From the NCBI GenBank assembly GCA_943370145.1, contig CALRPY020000002.1:90110-154109 (forward strand): a stretch of DNA of 64,000 nucleotides, written 5' to 3'. Shown here piece by piece: positions 41,213 to 50,673 of the stretch; the stretch's first letter is position 1; every line of letters begins with the position of its first letter. Both the position numbers and the translations under genes were made by a program. The notes below the pieces were generated by a model. The model saw only the letters and a list, made by a program, of their open reading frames with translations. It did no database searches and was not told the DNA's origin. The stretch comes from Ga0077536 sp943370145 (lineage in GTDB: Bacteria > Pseudomonadota > Gammaproteobacteria > Ga0077536).

Positions 41213-44200
41213 GGGACGCCTCCATCACCGCTTCGTCTTCAGACAGGCCGAGCTTGCGCGCACGTTCAATCGCGGCAAGGACTTGCTTGTAGTCTCTGGG
41301 CATCACTTTCACGAATTGGGCCTTGCTCGTTGACCAGTCACGCAGGATACGTTCGGCGACGGTGCTTCCGGTCAGGCGCGCGTGGTTTTCCAGCATGCGC
41401 CTGAGTTCGGCCTCGTCGGCCTCGGTTTCCACGCGCTCGAGGTCCACCATCTCGGTGTTGCAGCGCTGCGGGAAGCTGTTGTCAGGGTCGTGGACGAATG
41501 CGACGCCGCCCGACATGCCGGCCGCGAAATTGCGACCGGTCTTGCCGATGATCACCACCCGGCCGCCGGTCATGTATTCGCAGCCATGGTCGCCGACGCC
41601 TTCGACGACGGCTTCGGCGCCGCTGTTGCGCACGCAGAAGCGTTCACCGCCGACGCCGCGGAAGTAGGCCTCGCCAGACGTCGCGCCGTACAGCGCGACG
41701 TTGCCGATGAGGATGTTCTCTTCAGGGACGAAGGTCGCCTGGCGCGGCGGGAAGACGACGATTCTGCCGCCCGACAGCCCCTTGCCGATGTAATCGTTGG
41801 CGTCGCCTTCCAGTGTCATCGTGATGCCGCGCGGGACGAAGGCGCCGAAGCTCTGGCCGGCGGAGCCGGTGAAGTTCAGCCGGATTGTGTCGTCGGGCAG
41901 GCCGTCACCGCCATGACGCTTCGTGAGTTCATAGCCGAGAATCGTGCCGACGGTGCGATTGACGTTGCGGATCGGCAGATCCAGCGTCACCGGCTTGCCC
42001 TCTTCGAGGGCGGCCCGGCAGCCCGGCACGATGGTTGTGCGATCGAGCGAGCGATCGAGCCCGTGGTCCTGCGTGCGCATGCAGCGGATGGCCGTGTCCG
42101 GGGCGGTCGGCGGCTGGAAGAGGATCTGCGACAGATCGAGTCCCTTCGCCTTCCAGTGCGCGACGGCGCTATCGACGTCGAGGCGATCGGCGCGGCCGAT
42201 CATCTCGTCCATCGTGCGGAAACCGAGTTCGGCCATGTACTCGCGGACTTCCTCGGCGATGTAGCGGAAGAAGTTCTCGACGAATTCCGGCTTGCCGGCG
42301 AATTTCGCGCGCAGCCGCGGATCCTGGGTCGCGATGCCGACCGGGCAGGTGTTCAGGTGGCAGACGCGCATCATGATGCAGCCCATCACCACGAGCGGGG
42401 CCGTGGCGAAGCCGTATTCCTCGGCACCGAGCAGCGCACCGATGATGACGTCGCGGCCGGTCTTCATCTGGCCGTCGACCTGCACCACGATGCGGTCGCG
42501 CAGCTTGTTCGCGACGAGCACCTGCTGGGTCTCGGCGAGGCCGAGCTCCCACGGCACACCGGCATGCTTCAGCGAGGTCAGCGGGGATGCGCCGGTGCCG
42601 CCGTCGTAACCCGAAATCAGCACGACGTCGGAGAAGGCCTTCGCCACGCCGGCCGCAACCGTGCCGACGCCGACTTCGGCGACGAGCTTCACGTGCACGC
42701 GCGCTTCCGGGTTCGCGTTCTTGAGGTCGTGGATCAGCTGCGCGAGGTCCTCGATCGAATAGATGTCATGGTGCGGCGGCGGCGAGATCAGGCCGACCCC
42801 GGGCGTCGAGTAACGCACCTTCGCAATCCAGGGATACACCTTGTGACCGGGCAGCTGGCCGCCTTCGCCGGGCTTCGCGCCCTGCGCCATCTTGATTTGC
42901 AGGTCGTCGGCGTTCACCAGGTATTCGCTGGTCACGCCGAAGCGTCCGGACGCGACCTGCTTGATCGCGCTGCGGCGCTCGTCCTTGAAACGCGACGGGT
43001 CTTCGCCGCCCTCGCCGGTATTCGAGCGGCCGCCGATGCGGTTCATCGCGATGGCGAGCGTCTCGTGCGCCTCTGAACTGATCGAGCCGTAGGACATCGC
43101 GCCCGTGTGGAAGCGCTTCATGATGGCCTCGATCGGCTCGACCTCGGCCAGCGGCACCGGGCGCGGCGCGGTCTTGAACCTGAACAGGCCACGCAGCGTC
43201 GCGAGGTGGGTGCTCTGCTTGTCGACCAGCGCGGTGTACTCGCGGAACACCTTGTTCTGCCCCGAGCGGGTCGAATGCTGGAGCTTGTAGACGGTGTCCG
43301 GATTGAACAGGTGGTATTCACCGTCGCGGCGCCACTGGTATTCGCCGCCCCAGTGCAGTTCGGGCTTGGCGACCGGGCGGGTCGGGAACGCGTCGTGATG
43401 GCGCATGTTCATTTCGCGCTCGATCTCGGCGAGACCGATGCCGCCGATGCGTGACGCGGTATAGGTGAAGTACTTGTCGACGAAGGCCTTGTCGAGGCCG
43501 ACCGCTTCGAAGATTTGCGCGCCGCGGTAGGACTGGATCGTGGAGATGCCCATCTTGGACATCACCTTGACGAGCCCCTTGTTCACGGCCTTGATGAAGT
43601 TGCGCACCGCGGCGTCATGCAGCGACTCGTCGCTCTTGCGGCCCTTGAGCGCCTTCTCCTTCAGGATGCCCTGCTGGATGAGGTCATGGAGCGTCTCGAA
43701 CGCGAGGTAGGGGTTCACGGCGTCGGCGCCATAACCGATCAGGGTCGCGAAGTGGTGCACCTCGCGCGGCGAGCCGGATTCGATCACGAGGCCCACGCGC
43801 ATGCGGCGGCCGTTGCGCACCAGGTGGTGGTGCGTGCCGGCGGTCGCGAGCAGCGCCGGGATCGGCGCGTGCTCGGCGTCCATGCCGCGATCGGACAGGA
43901 TCACGAAGGTGTTGCCGTCGTCGATCGCACGGTCCGTCTCCTCGAACACGCGTTCGAGCGCAGCCTCGAGCCCGGCCACGCCGTCGGCGATGCGGTACAG
44001 CGTCGTGACGGTCTTCGTCTTGAAGCCGGGCAGTTCGATGTGGCGGATGCGCGCGAGGTCCTCGTTGTTGAGGACCGGCGAATCCAGCTTCAGGCGGCGG
44101 CAGCTTTGCTCGGTGGGTTCGAGCAGGTTGCTCTCCGGCCCGATCGGCGTCGACACCTGGGTGACCAGCTCTTCGCGGATGCCGTCGAGGGGCGGGTTCG

Positions 44201-45803
44201 TGACCTGCGCGAACAGCTGCTTGAAGTAGTCGTAGAGCATGCGCGGGCGCTCCGACAGCACGGCCAAGGCCGCGTCGGTGCCCATCGAACCGATTGCTTC
44301 CTCACCCTTTTCCGCCATCGGCAGCATCAGGATGCGCAGGTCTTCGTGCGTGTAGCCGTAGGCCAGCTGGCGGTGCAGCACGGTGTCGTGATCGACCGCG
44401 TGCACGTGGTTCGGCACCGGCAGCTTCGCGAGCGGCACGTGATTCTTCGCGAGCCATTCCCCGTAGGGGTTCTCGTCGATGTAGCGCTGCTTCAGTTCCG
44501 CGTCGTCGATGATGCGGCCAGCCTCGGTGTCGACGAGGAAGATGCGCCCCGGATGCAGGCGTTCCTTGATGGCGATGTTCTCGGGCGGGAAGTCCAGCAC
44601 GCCGACTTCCGAGGCCATCACGACCATGTCGTCCTTGGTCACGTAATAGCGCGACGGACGCAGGCCGTTGCGGTCGAGCACCGCGCCCATGATGCGGCCG
44701 TCGGTGAACGCGATGCAGGCCGGGCCGTCCCACGGCTCCATGAGGCAGCCGTGATACTCGTAGAACGCCTTGCGCGCGGCATCCATCTGCTGGTGGCCGC
44801 TCCACGCTTCCGGAATCATCATCAGCACGGCGAGCGGCAGCGGGCGGCCGGCCATGTGCAGGAATTCGAGCACCTGGTCGAAGGTCGCGGAGTCCGAACT
44901 CCCTTCGATGACGATCGGGAACAGCTTCTTCAGGTCTTCTCCGAACACGGCGGATTCGCACAGGGCCTCACGCGCCCGCATCCAGTTCGCGTTGCCGCGC
45001 AGCGTGTTGATCTCGCCGTTGTGCGCGATGTAACGGAACGGGTGCGCGAGCGGCCAGGACGGGAAGGTGTTCGTCGAGAAGCGCTGGTGCACGAGCGCCA
45101 TCGCGCTCTCGACCAGCGGGTCTGACAGGTCTGGGAACTGCTGCTTGACCTGCACCGCGTTCAGCATCCCCTTGTAGACGATCGTGCGATGCGACAGGGT
45201 CGGGATGTAGAACAGCGCCTTCTCGCGCATCGTCGAGCCCCAGATCGCGTGCTCGATGCGCTTGCGAATCACGTAGAGCTTGCGCTCGAAGGCGTCGTTG
45301 TCGGCGATCCCGGCGGCGCGGCCGATGAAGATCTGCTTGAAATCCGGCTGGCAGGCCTTCGCCGTCGGGCCGATGGCGCTGTCGTCCACCGGCAGGACGC
45401 GCCAGCCGAGCAGGGTCTGGCCTTCCTCGGCGATGATGCGCGCGAATTCCCGCTCGCAGGTCGCGGCCTCCGCGGCGTCGGTCGGCAGGAACACGAGGCC
45501 CGTGCCGTAATGTCCGGCGGCCGGGAGCGCAATGCCGGTCTTCGCGCACTCCCGGCGCAGGAACGCGTCCGGGATCTGGATCAGGATGCCCGCACCGTCA
45601 CCGGTGTTCACCTCGGCGCCGCTCGCCCCGCGATGTTCGAGGTGATCGAGGATTGTCAGCGCGCGCTCGATGGTCGTGTGCGATTTTCGACCCTTGATGT
45701 CGACCACGAACCCGACGCCACAGGCGTCGTGTTCTGTATTTGCGTCATAGAGACCAGCCTGCGGCCGGCCCTGGTGCGGGAACTGCGTGCGCGTACTCGA
45801 CAT
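41205..45803 (-). CDS. gltB: Glutamate synthase large subunit
   Basis: Produces two glutamates from glutamine and 2-oxoglutarate. The 1532-residue protein starts with a 27-residue propeptide before the glutaminase nucleophile Cys28 (DACGVGFVV). It then has the class II amidotransferase domain (to about 430), the central and FMN-binding synthase domains (RFHTGAMSYGSISSEAH, GEGGEDPSRF, SGYDGGTGASP), the 3Fe-4S region CIMMRVCHLNTCPVGIATQ, and the C-terminal Gly-rich beta-helix (ENILIGNVALYGATSGEAY). The ATG at 45803 was chosen by homology. A sigma70-type promoter lies at 45867-45895. Confidence 0.97.
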   Translation of the reverse strand: MSSTRTQFPHQGRPQAGLYDANTEHDACGVGFVVDIKGRKSHTTIERALTILDHLEHRGASGAEVNTGDGAGILIQIPDAFLRRECAKTGIALPAAGHYGTGLVFLPTDAAEAATCEREFARIIAEEGQTLLGWRVLPVDDSAIGPTAKACQPDFKQIFIGRAAGIADNDAFERKLYVIRKRIEHAIWGSTMREKALFYIPTLSHRTIVYKGMLNAVQVKQQFPDLSDPLVESAMALVHQRFSTNTFPSWPLAHPFRYIAHNGEINTLRGNANWMRAREALCESAVFGEDLKKLFPIVIEGSSDSATFDQVLEFLHMAGRPLPLAVLMMIPEAWSGHQQMDAARKAFYEYHGCLMEPWDGPACIAFTDGRIMGAVLDRNGLRPSRYYVTKDDMVVMASEVGVLDFPPENIAIKERLHPGRIFLVDTEAGRIIDDAELKQRYIDENPYGEWLAKNHVPLAKLPVPNHVHAVDHDTVLHRQLAYGYTHEDLRILMLPMAEKGEEAIGSMGTDAALAVLSERPRMLYDYFKQLFAQVTNPPLDGIREELVTQVSTPIGPESNLLEPTEQSCRRLKLDSPVLNNEDLARIRHIELPGFKTKTVTTLYRIADGVAGLEAALERVFEETDRAIDDGNTFVILSDRGMDAEHAPIPALLATAGTHHHLVRNGRRMRVGLVIESGSPREVHHFATLIGYGADAVNPYLAFETLHDLIQQGILKEKALKGRKSDESLHDAAVRNFIKAVNKGLVKVMSKMGISTIQSYRGAQIFEAVGLDKAFVDKYFTYTASRIGGIGLAEIEREMNMRHHDAFPTRPVAKPELHWGGEYQWRRDGEYHLFNPDTVYKLQHSTRSGQNKVFREYTALVDKQSTHLATLRGLFRFKTAPRPVPLAEVEPIEAIMKRFHTGAMSYGSISSEAHETLAIAMNRIGGRSNTGEGGEDPSRFKDERRSAIKQVASGRFGVTSEYLVNADDLQIKMAQGAKPGEGGQLPGHKVYPWIAKVRYSTPGVGLISPPPHHDIYSIEDLAQLIHDLKNANPEARVHVKLVAEVGVGTVAAGVAKAFSDVVLISGYDGGTGASPLTSLKHAGVPWELGLAETQQVLVANKLRDRIVVQVDGQMKTGRDVIIGALLGAEEYGFATAPLVVMGCIMMRVCHLNTCPVGIATQDPRLRAKFAGKPEFVENFFRYIAEEVREYMAELGFRTMDEMIGRADRLDVDSAVAHWKAKGLDLSQILFQPPTAPDTAIRCMRTQDHGLDRSLDRTTIVPGCRAALEEGKPVTLDLPIRNVNRTVGTILGYELTKRHGGDGLPDDTIRLNFTGSAGQSFGAFVPRGITMTLEGDANDYIGKGLSGGRIVVFPPRQATFVPEENILIGNVALYGATSGEAYFRGVGGERFCVRNSGAEAVVEGVGDHGCEYMTGGRVVIIGKTGRNFAAGMSGGVAFVHDPDNSFPQRCNTEMVDLERVETEADEAELRRMLENHARLTGSTVAERILRDWSTSKAQFVKVMPRDYKQVLAAIERARKLGLSEDEAVMEASHG

Positions 45804-45825
45804 CGGAGAGCGTCCTGTCGTTATA

Positions 45826-45843
45826 ACCCCCTTGGGCAGGGGT
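45826..45843 (-). promoter_or_regulatory. Leader hairpin in the gltB 5' untranslated region
   Basis: In the minus-strand RNA, ACCCCU and GGGGGU pair around a GCCCAA loop, about 22 nt before the gltB ATG. It may influence translation; no regulatory class is recognised. Confidence 0.35.
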
Positions 45844-45866
45844 AAAAACCGGGCCAAAGGGCTGCG

Positions 45867-45895
45867 ATTATAGCGGCAGGGGAGGGGGGTGTCAC
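45867..45895 (-). promoter_or_regulatory. Sigma70-type promoter of gltBD-hemE
   Basis: On the minus strand GTGACA (45890-45895) and TATAAT (45867-45872) are separated by 17 bp. The start point would be near 45860, giving a leader of about 57 nt before the gltB ATG. Confidence 0.75.
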
Positions 45896-45991
45896 TCGTA
45901 CCTGCTGCTGTCTCCCGGGCCGACCCGACCACGATCGCCACCGGTGCGAAAAGCGCTGCCGGCGGGCGAATTCAGTGCAGAACCGCTCGAC

Positions 45992-47755
45992 TCAGCGCGG
46001 CAGCGCGGCGAGGTCTCCGATGGTGCGGGCCCACGGTTTCACCTCTTTCAGCAGCGCCGGTGACAGCCGGGTTGCCGCGGCCAGCGCCGCCTGTCGGTTC
46101 GGGTAGTAGCCATGTACCAGCACATACCATGCCTGACCTTCCCGCCGGGTCGTCAGGATGGCGGCCTTCCCGCCGAGGCCGTGGCGCTGGATGAAGCGCT
46201 GGGCGGCGGCGCGGTCACGCACGCCCGCGAGCTGCAGCGTGTAGCTGCCGCGCGGCTGCTTGAGCAGCCACTCGGCGGAGGCGATGCCGCCGCCGGCCGG
46301 TTCGGGCGCGGGCTCGACGGTCTTCGGCACCGGCGACGGCTGTGGTGGCGGCCGCTTTTCGACCTTCGGCGCGGGCGGCACTGCGGGGGCGGGCGCCGCA
46401 GGCGTGGGCGGGGGAGGCGCTGGTTTGACGGCCGGTTCGCTCGGCTCCGGCTCCGCAGCCGGGGGCAGCGCGGGGTCCGCCACAGGCCCTGACTCGGGTT
46501 TCGCTCCGTCATCCAACGAGGGGGAGGGTTCGTCGGGCACCTCGAGCTCGATGACCTCGTAGTCGCCGCCACCGACGGGTGTCGTTGGGGGCTCTGACGC
46601 AGGTCGCTCCACCGCAGCCGGCGGCTCACTGGCCGTGATGGTCGCGACCGTCGGGGCGTCTACGGGTGCGGCTTCCCCGGTCGGCAGTTCAATCGTGACG
46701 GCGGCGGGGGCCGGCGGAGCCTCGTCCCCGGCGTCGCGCAGCAGCAACCAGGCGCCGACGGCCACTATCGGTGGCAGCAGGAACAGTGGCAGCAGGCGCG
46801 GGTCACCCAGACGCGGCCGCCGCAGCTGCCCGGCATTCAGGCGCGGCAGACGCAATGCCTCGAGGCGGGGCAGACGCGGCAGACGCAATGCCTCGAGGCG
46901 GGGCAGACGCGGCAGACTGGGCAGGCGGGGCAGGCGGGGCAGACCGGGAAGTGATGGGAAACGGGGAATTCCTTGCCGGCCGGGGCTGCCGCGACGGGCG
47001 CCGCGTGGCGCCGCCTCGCGACCGGCCAGCTGTTGGCGGGCCAGTGCGACGATGCGGGCCGGGTTGCCGCCCGCAGCGCTGGCGATCGCGGCGACATCCG
47101 CGGCGCTGAAGCGCTCGCCCAGCGCGACACCGGCACTGGTCAGGCGCTGCGCAAGGAAATCGCCGACATGATTGTCCGATACCGGCGGGATCTCGACGAC
47201 GTGCACGAGGCCGTGCTGCGGCCGGTCCCGCTGCAGGTTGGCCAGCAGGCCGGCGTGGTCCAGATCGGCAGCCATCAGGACCCTCGCTTCCGCAGTCTGG
47301 TCCTCGGTGCGCGCAAGCGCGACCAGCGCGGCGACTGCGTCCGGCGGCAGCTGGTCCGCGTCATCGACGAGCAGCACCACGAGCTTGCCGGCGCGTTCCA
47401 GCATGTTCAGGCGCAGACGCAGCATGGTCTGCGCCATGCGGGGCTCGCTGTCCGCGGACAGGTCCACGTCCAGCGCATCGGCGACCTGGGACAGCAGGGC
47501 CCGGCCGCTCAGCGCAGGCCCACCCTGGACCTGCACGCAGGCCCAGCGCTCGCCCGCCGCCACGCCGATCGCGTGCAGCAGCGTCGTCTTGCCGCTGCCC
47601 GCCGGGCCCGAGAGCACGATCAGCTGGCGGCCGAACTCGAGCAGATGCTCGATGAGGTCGATCCGTTGCTGCAGGGTGTGACTGACGTACAGCCCCCCTT
47701 CGCCGAGGCTCGAGCCGAACGGGTCGGTGCCGGGCTTGGCGCGGGGGTCGGTCAT
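45992..47755 (-). CDS. damX: DamX-like AAA ATPase with SPOR domain
   Basis: A 587-residue inner-membrane protein. N-terminal AAA ATPase of the ExeA/GspA type: Walker A LSGPAGSGKTTLL (residues 48-60), Walker B KLVVLLVDDADQLPP. Then an unusual basic Leu/Pro/Arg-rich segment with an exact 11-residue repeat (about 282-304), one membrane segment (LLPLFLLPPIVAVGAWLLL), a long Pro/Ala/Glu-rich periplasmic stalk, and a C-terminal SPOR domain (about 510-587, SYTLQLAGVRDRAAAQRFI, WYVLVHGYYPNRQAALAA), which binds septal peptidoglycan in known cases. Position after aroB (with dgt between) matches the aroK-aroB-damX order. The symbol is by architecture and context. Confidence 0.85.
   Translation of the reverse strand: MTDPRAKPGTDPFGSSLGEGGLYVSHTLQQRIDLIEHLLEFGRQLIVLSGPAGSGKTTLLHAIGVAAGERWACVQVQGGPALSGRALLSQVADALDVDLSADSEPRMAQTMLRLRLNMLERAGKLVVLLVDDADQLPPDAVAALVALARTEDQTAEARVLMAADLDHAGLLANLQRDRPQHGLVHVVEIPPVSDNHVGDFLAQRLTSAGVALGERFSAADVAAIASAAGGNPARIVALARQQLAGREAAPRGARRGSPGRQGIPRFPSLPGLPRLPRLPSLPRLPRLEALRLPRLPRLEALRLPRLNAGQLRRPRLGDPRLLPLFLLPPIVAVGAWLLLRDAGDEAPPAPAAVTIELPTGEAAPVDAPTVATITASEPPAAVERPASEPPTTPVGGGDYEVIELEVPDEPSPSLDDGAKPESGPVADPALPPAAEPEPSEPAVKPAPPPPTPAAPAPAVPPAPKVEKRPPPQPSPVPKTVEPAPEPAGGGIASAEWLLKQPRGSYTLQLAGVRDRAAAQRFIQRHGLGGKAAILTTRREGQAWYVLVHGYYPNRQAALAAATRLSPALLKEVKPWARTIGDLAALPR
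46844..46909. repeat. Two perfect 33-bp tandem copies inside the damX-like gene
   Basis: Units 46844-46876 and 46877-46909 are identical and encode an 11-residue Leu/Pro/Arg/Glu/Ala module. A degenerate array of shorter LPRLP-type units continues to about 46952. The frame is kept, so copy number could vary without disrupting the protein. Confidence 0.92.
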
Positions 47756-47767
47756 CGGCAGCGGGTG

Positions 47768-48904
47768 TCAGGCCGCATCGCGGCCGGGCTGGATACGTGC
47801 GTGTTCGGCGATGGCATACCGGTCCGTCATGCCGGCGATGTAGTCGGCAATCTGCTGCGCGCGGGCCATGGCGTCGTTCGCGAGGGGCGCCAACTGCGCG
47901 GGCCAGGTGTCTGGCCGCCGCATGAAGGCGTCGAACAGTTCGGTGACGATGTGCTGTGAGCGCTGCGCCATCTCGTAGACCTGCGCGTGTTCGTAGAGCT
48001 CGATCCTGAGAACCCGCTTCAGAGCGAGGTGTTGCTCGCGCATCGCCGGGCTGAATTCGACCAGCGGCCTCGACAGCGCACGCACGGCCTCGATGTCGGC
48101 CGGCGCCGCCTCGCGCAGGCGCTGGGTGCTGGTTTCGATCAGGTCGAGGACGAAGCGGTTGAGCATCTCACGGATGACGGTATAGCGCAGTCGCTTGGCG
48201 TCCAGGTCGGGCCAGCGCTGCCGCGTCTCGCGTTCGACCTCGCGGAACAGCGCGACTTCGCGCAGTTTCTCCAGCGGAATCAGCGAGGCGCGCAGGCCAT
48301 CGTCGATATCGTGGTGATTGTATGCAATTTCGTCGGCGACGTTCGCGAGTTGCGCTTCGAGCGACGGCTGACGACGCTCCAGGAAGCGCCGGCCCAGCTC
48401 GCCGAGCCCCTGCGCGTGGTCGCGGCTGCAGTGCTTGAGGATGCCCTCGCGTGTTTCGTAGAGCAGGTTCAGGCCCGGGAAACCGGGGTAGCGCTGCTCC
48501 AGCAGGTCGACGACGCGCAGCGAGTGCAGGTTGTGTTCGAATCCGCCGTAAGCGCGCATGCACGCGTTCAGCGCGTGCTGCCCGGCGTGTCCGAACGGCG
48601 TGTGGCCCAGGTCGTGCGCCAGCGTGATTGCCTCGGTGAGGTCTTCGTTGAGGTGCAGGGCGCGGGCGACGCTGCGTGCGATCTGGGCGACTTCGAGGCT
48701 GTGCGTGAGCCGGGTGCGAAACATGTCCCCCTCGTGGTTCACGAAGACCTGGGTCTTGTACTCCAGGCGACGAAACGCCGACGAGTGGATGATCCTGTCA
48801 CGGTCGCGCTGGAACTGGCTGCGCCAGCGGGGCGGCGGCTCCTCGTGGGTACGCCCGCGGGAGTTGGCGGTGGAAACTGCGTAGGGCGCAAGTTCTGGGT
48901 TCAC
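47768..48904 (-). CDS. dgt: dGTP triphosphohydrolase-like HD protein
   Basis: A 378-residue HD-domain dNTP triphosphohydrolase, hydrolysing dGTP or dNTPs to nucleoside and triphosphate. The HD motif is split as usual: RTRLTHSLEVAQIARSVARAL near residue 68 and ITLAHDLGHTPFGHAGQHALN near 92, then the ANVADEIAYNHHDIDDGLRA motif. An FQRDRDRIIHSSAFRRLEYKTQVF region precedes it. The start is a GTG at 48904, where homology begins (NPELAPYAVS); no good ribosome site was seen. It lies between aroB (52 bp) and the damX-like gene (12 bp). Confidence 0.93.
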   Translation of the reverse strand: MNPELAPYAVSTANSRGRTHEEPPPRWRSQFQRDRDRIIHSSAFRRLEYKTQVFVNHEGDMFRTRLTHSLEVAQIARSVARALHLNEDLTEAITLAHDLGHTPFGHAGQHALNACMRAYGGFEHNLHSLRVVDLLEQRYPGFPGLNLLYETREGILKHCSRDHAQGLGELGRRFLERRQPSLEAQLANVADEIAYNHHDIDDGLRASLIPLEKLREVALFREVERETRQRWPDLDAKRLRYTVIREMLNRFVLDLIETSTQRLREAAPADIEAVRALSRPLVEFSPAMREQHLALKRVLRIELYEHAQVYEMAQRSQHIVTELFDAFMRRPDTWPAQLAPLANDAMARAQQIADYIAGMTDRYAIAEHARIQPGRDAA

Positions 48905-48956
48905 GGTGCTCGGCCGGGGTGGCGCGGGCGGGTCGGGCCGCCGGCGTCGCCGGTGC

Positions 48957-50051
48957 TCATGCGGCGCGCGGTGGCGCCGCGCCGCTGTCGAGTACCTCGA
49001 GCAGCGCATGCTGGTCATAATCCTGGCGCACCGACGCGTGCCCGACGGCATCGAGCAGCACGAGGCGGATCCGGCCATCCTGGTTCTTCTTGTCCACCCG
49101 CATCGCGTCCAGCAGTTCCTCGACGCTCGGGCCCGACGGTGGCGCGGTGGGCAGGCCGGCCCGCGCGATGAGTGCGATGATGCGGTCACGGGTGGTGGGG
49201 GCAATCATGCCGACCCGGGTCGACATGCGCGCCGCCATGCACATGCCGGCCGCGACCGCCTCGCCGTGCAGCCAGGCGCCGTAGCCGAGTGCGTGCTCGA
49301 TGGCGTGGCCGAAGGTGTGCCCGAGGTTCAGCAGGGCCCGCTCGCCACTCTCGTGCTCGTCGGCAGCGACCACGTCGGCCTTGTTCTCGCAGGACCGCTT
49401 GATCGCATGGGTGACGGCCGCGGTATCCCGCGCCATCAGCGCATCGAGGTTGAGTTCCAGCCAGTCGAAGAATTCGCGGTCGCGAATCAGGCCGTACTTG
49501 ATGATTTCGGCGACGCCCGCGCGGAATTCGCGCGCCTCGAGCGTCGACAGCGTGTCCAGGTCCGCGAGCACCGCGACCGGCTGGTGGAAGGCGCCGATCA
49601 TGTTCTTGCCCAGCGGATGGTTGACCGCCGTCTTGCCGCCGACCGCCGAGTCGACCTGGGCGAGGAGGGTGGTCGGGACCTGCACGAAGCGCACGCCGCG
49701 CTGGTAGCAGGCGGCCGCGAAGCCTGCGATGTCCCCGACGACGCCGCCGCCCAGGGCCACGATCGTGCATCCGCGCTCGAAGCGGTGCTCGAGCAGGGCC
49801 GTCATGATCAGGCCGAAGCTGTCGAGGGTCTTGTGCTGCTCGCCGTCCGGCAGCACCACAGAGGCCAGTTGCCGGTCCTGCAGACCGTTGGTCAGCCGCT
49901 CGAGGTAGAGGGGGCCGACGCGGTCGTTGGTGACAATCATCACCTGGCGCGACTTGATGGCGCGCGCGAGCAGGGCGGCATCGCCCAGCAGTCCACCGCC
50001 GATGAAAATCGGGTAGCTGCGTTCGGCAAGTTCGACGTCGACGCGGATCAC
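48957..50051 (-). CDS. aroB: 3-dehydroquinate synthase
   Basis: Second enzyme of the shikimate pathway, making 3-dehydroquinate from DAHP with NAD and a divalent metal. The 364-residue protein has LPDGEQHKTLDSFG, VALGGGVVGDIAGFAAACYQRG, QVPTTLLAQVDSAVGGKTAVNHPLGKNMIGAFHQP and the metal ligands in GHTFGHAIEHALGYGAWLHGEAVAAGM. It starts with a GTG overlapping the aroK stop (GTGA). Confidence 0.97.
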   Translation of the reverse strand: MIRVDVELAERSYPIFIGGGLLGDAALLARAIKSRQVMIVTNDRVGPLYLERLTNGLQDRQLASVVLPDGEQHKTLDSFGLIMTALLEHRFERGCTIVALGGGVVGDIAGFAAACYQRGVRFVQVPTTLLAQVDSAVGGKTAVNHPLGKNMIGAFHQPVAVLADLDTLSTLEAREFRAGVAEIIKYGLIRDREFFDWLELNLDALMARDTAAVTHAIKRSCENKADVVAADEHESGERALLNLGHTFGHAIEHALGYGAWLHGEAVAAGMCMAARMSTRVGMIAPTTRDRIIALIARAGLPTAPPSGPSVEELLDAMRVDKKNQDGRIRLVLLDAVGHASVRQDYDQHALLEVLDSGAAPPRAA

Positions 50052-50563
50052 GGCAATGCGGCCCGAATGCTGTGTACAACGGCGGTCAATGTAAGCGCCC
50101 CGGTATCGACGATCAAATCGGCCACCTCGCGGTAGAGCGGTTCACGTGCCTTCAGAATCTCCTGCATCCTCTTCACCCGGTCGCCGGCCTGCAGCAGCGG
50201 CCGATTGGTGTCGCCACGCGTTCTCGCCAGCAGGTGCTCCAGCGGCGCATGGAGGTAGACCACGAAGCCGCGCTCCTGCAGCACGGCGCGGTTCTCGGGA
50301 TCGAGGACAGCGCCGCCACCGGTAGCTACGACGACGCCGTCCTCCCGGGTCACGTCGTCGACGACGCGCTTTTCCCGCGCCCGGAAGCCGGCTTCGCCCT
50401 CGATGTCGAAAATCAGCGGGATGGTTGCGCCGGTGCGCAATTCGATTTCATGGTCGCAGTCGACGAAGCGCAGGCGCAGCGCGCGGGCGAGTTTCTTGCC
50501 GATCGTCGTTTTGCCGGCACCCATCGGGCCCACCAGGAAAATGCGCGTGGCCGACTTGCTCAA
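50048..50563 (-). CDS. aroK: Shikimate kinase
   Basis: Phosphorylates shikimate at O3 with ATP. The 171-residue protein has the P-loop FLVGPMGAGKTTIGKKLA, the shikimate-binding DCDHEIE and FDIEGEAGFRAREK, VVATGGGAVLDPENR and the lid RGDTNRPLL. The start is TTG (50563). It opens the aroK-aroB unit and follows the pilQ terminator by about 60 bp. No clear promoter was found in that gap. Confidence 0.96.
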   Translation of the reverse strand: MSKSATRIFLVGPMGAGKTTIGKKLARALRLRFVDCDHEIELRTGATIPLIFDIEGEAGFRAREKRVVDDVTREDGVVVATGGGAVLDPENRAVLQERGFVVYLHAPLEHLLARTRGDTNRPLLQAGDRVKRMQEILKAREPLYREVADLIVDTGALTLTAVVHSIRAALP

Positions 50564-50620
50564 AGTACGTACCCGTCCGACTGGTTGATCGCGGAATTGT
50601 TGCAGTTAAGTGCCGGACGC

Positions 50621-50650
50621 GCAAAAAGAACGCGGGACCGAAGTCCCGCG
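50621..50650 (-). terminator. Rho-independent terminator of the pil operon
   Basis: In the minus-strand RNA an 8-bp stem CGCGGGAC/GTCCCGCG (50643-50650 and 50631-50638) closes a UUCG tetraloop and is followed by TTCTTTTT. It begins 23 bp after the pilQ stop. Confidence 0.95.
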
Positions 50651-50673
50651 CGCGATGCCCCGATCCGCGGCGC

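Noticed and set aside
46844..46952. CRISPR-like tandem repeats
   Set aside because: The repeats are adjacent, without spacers, in frame within a coding region.
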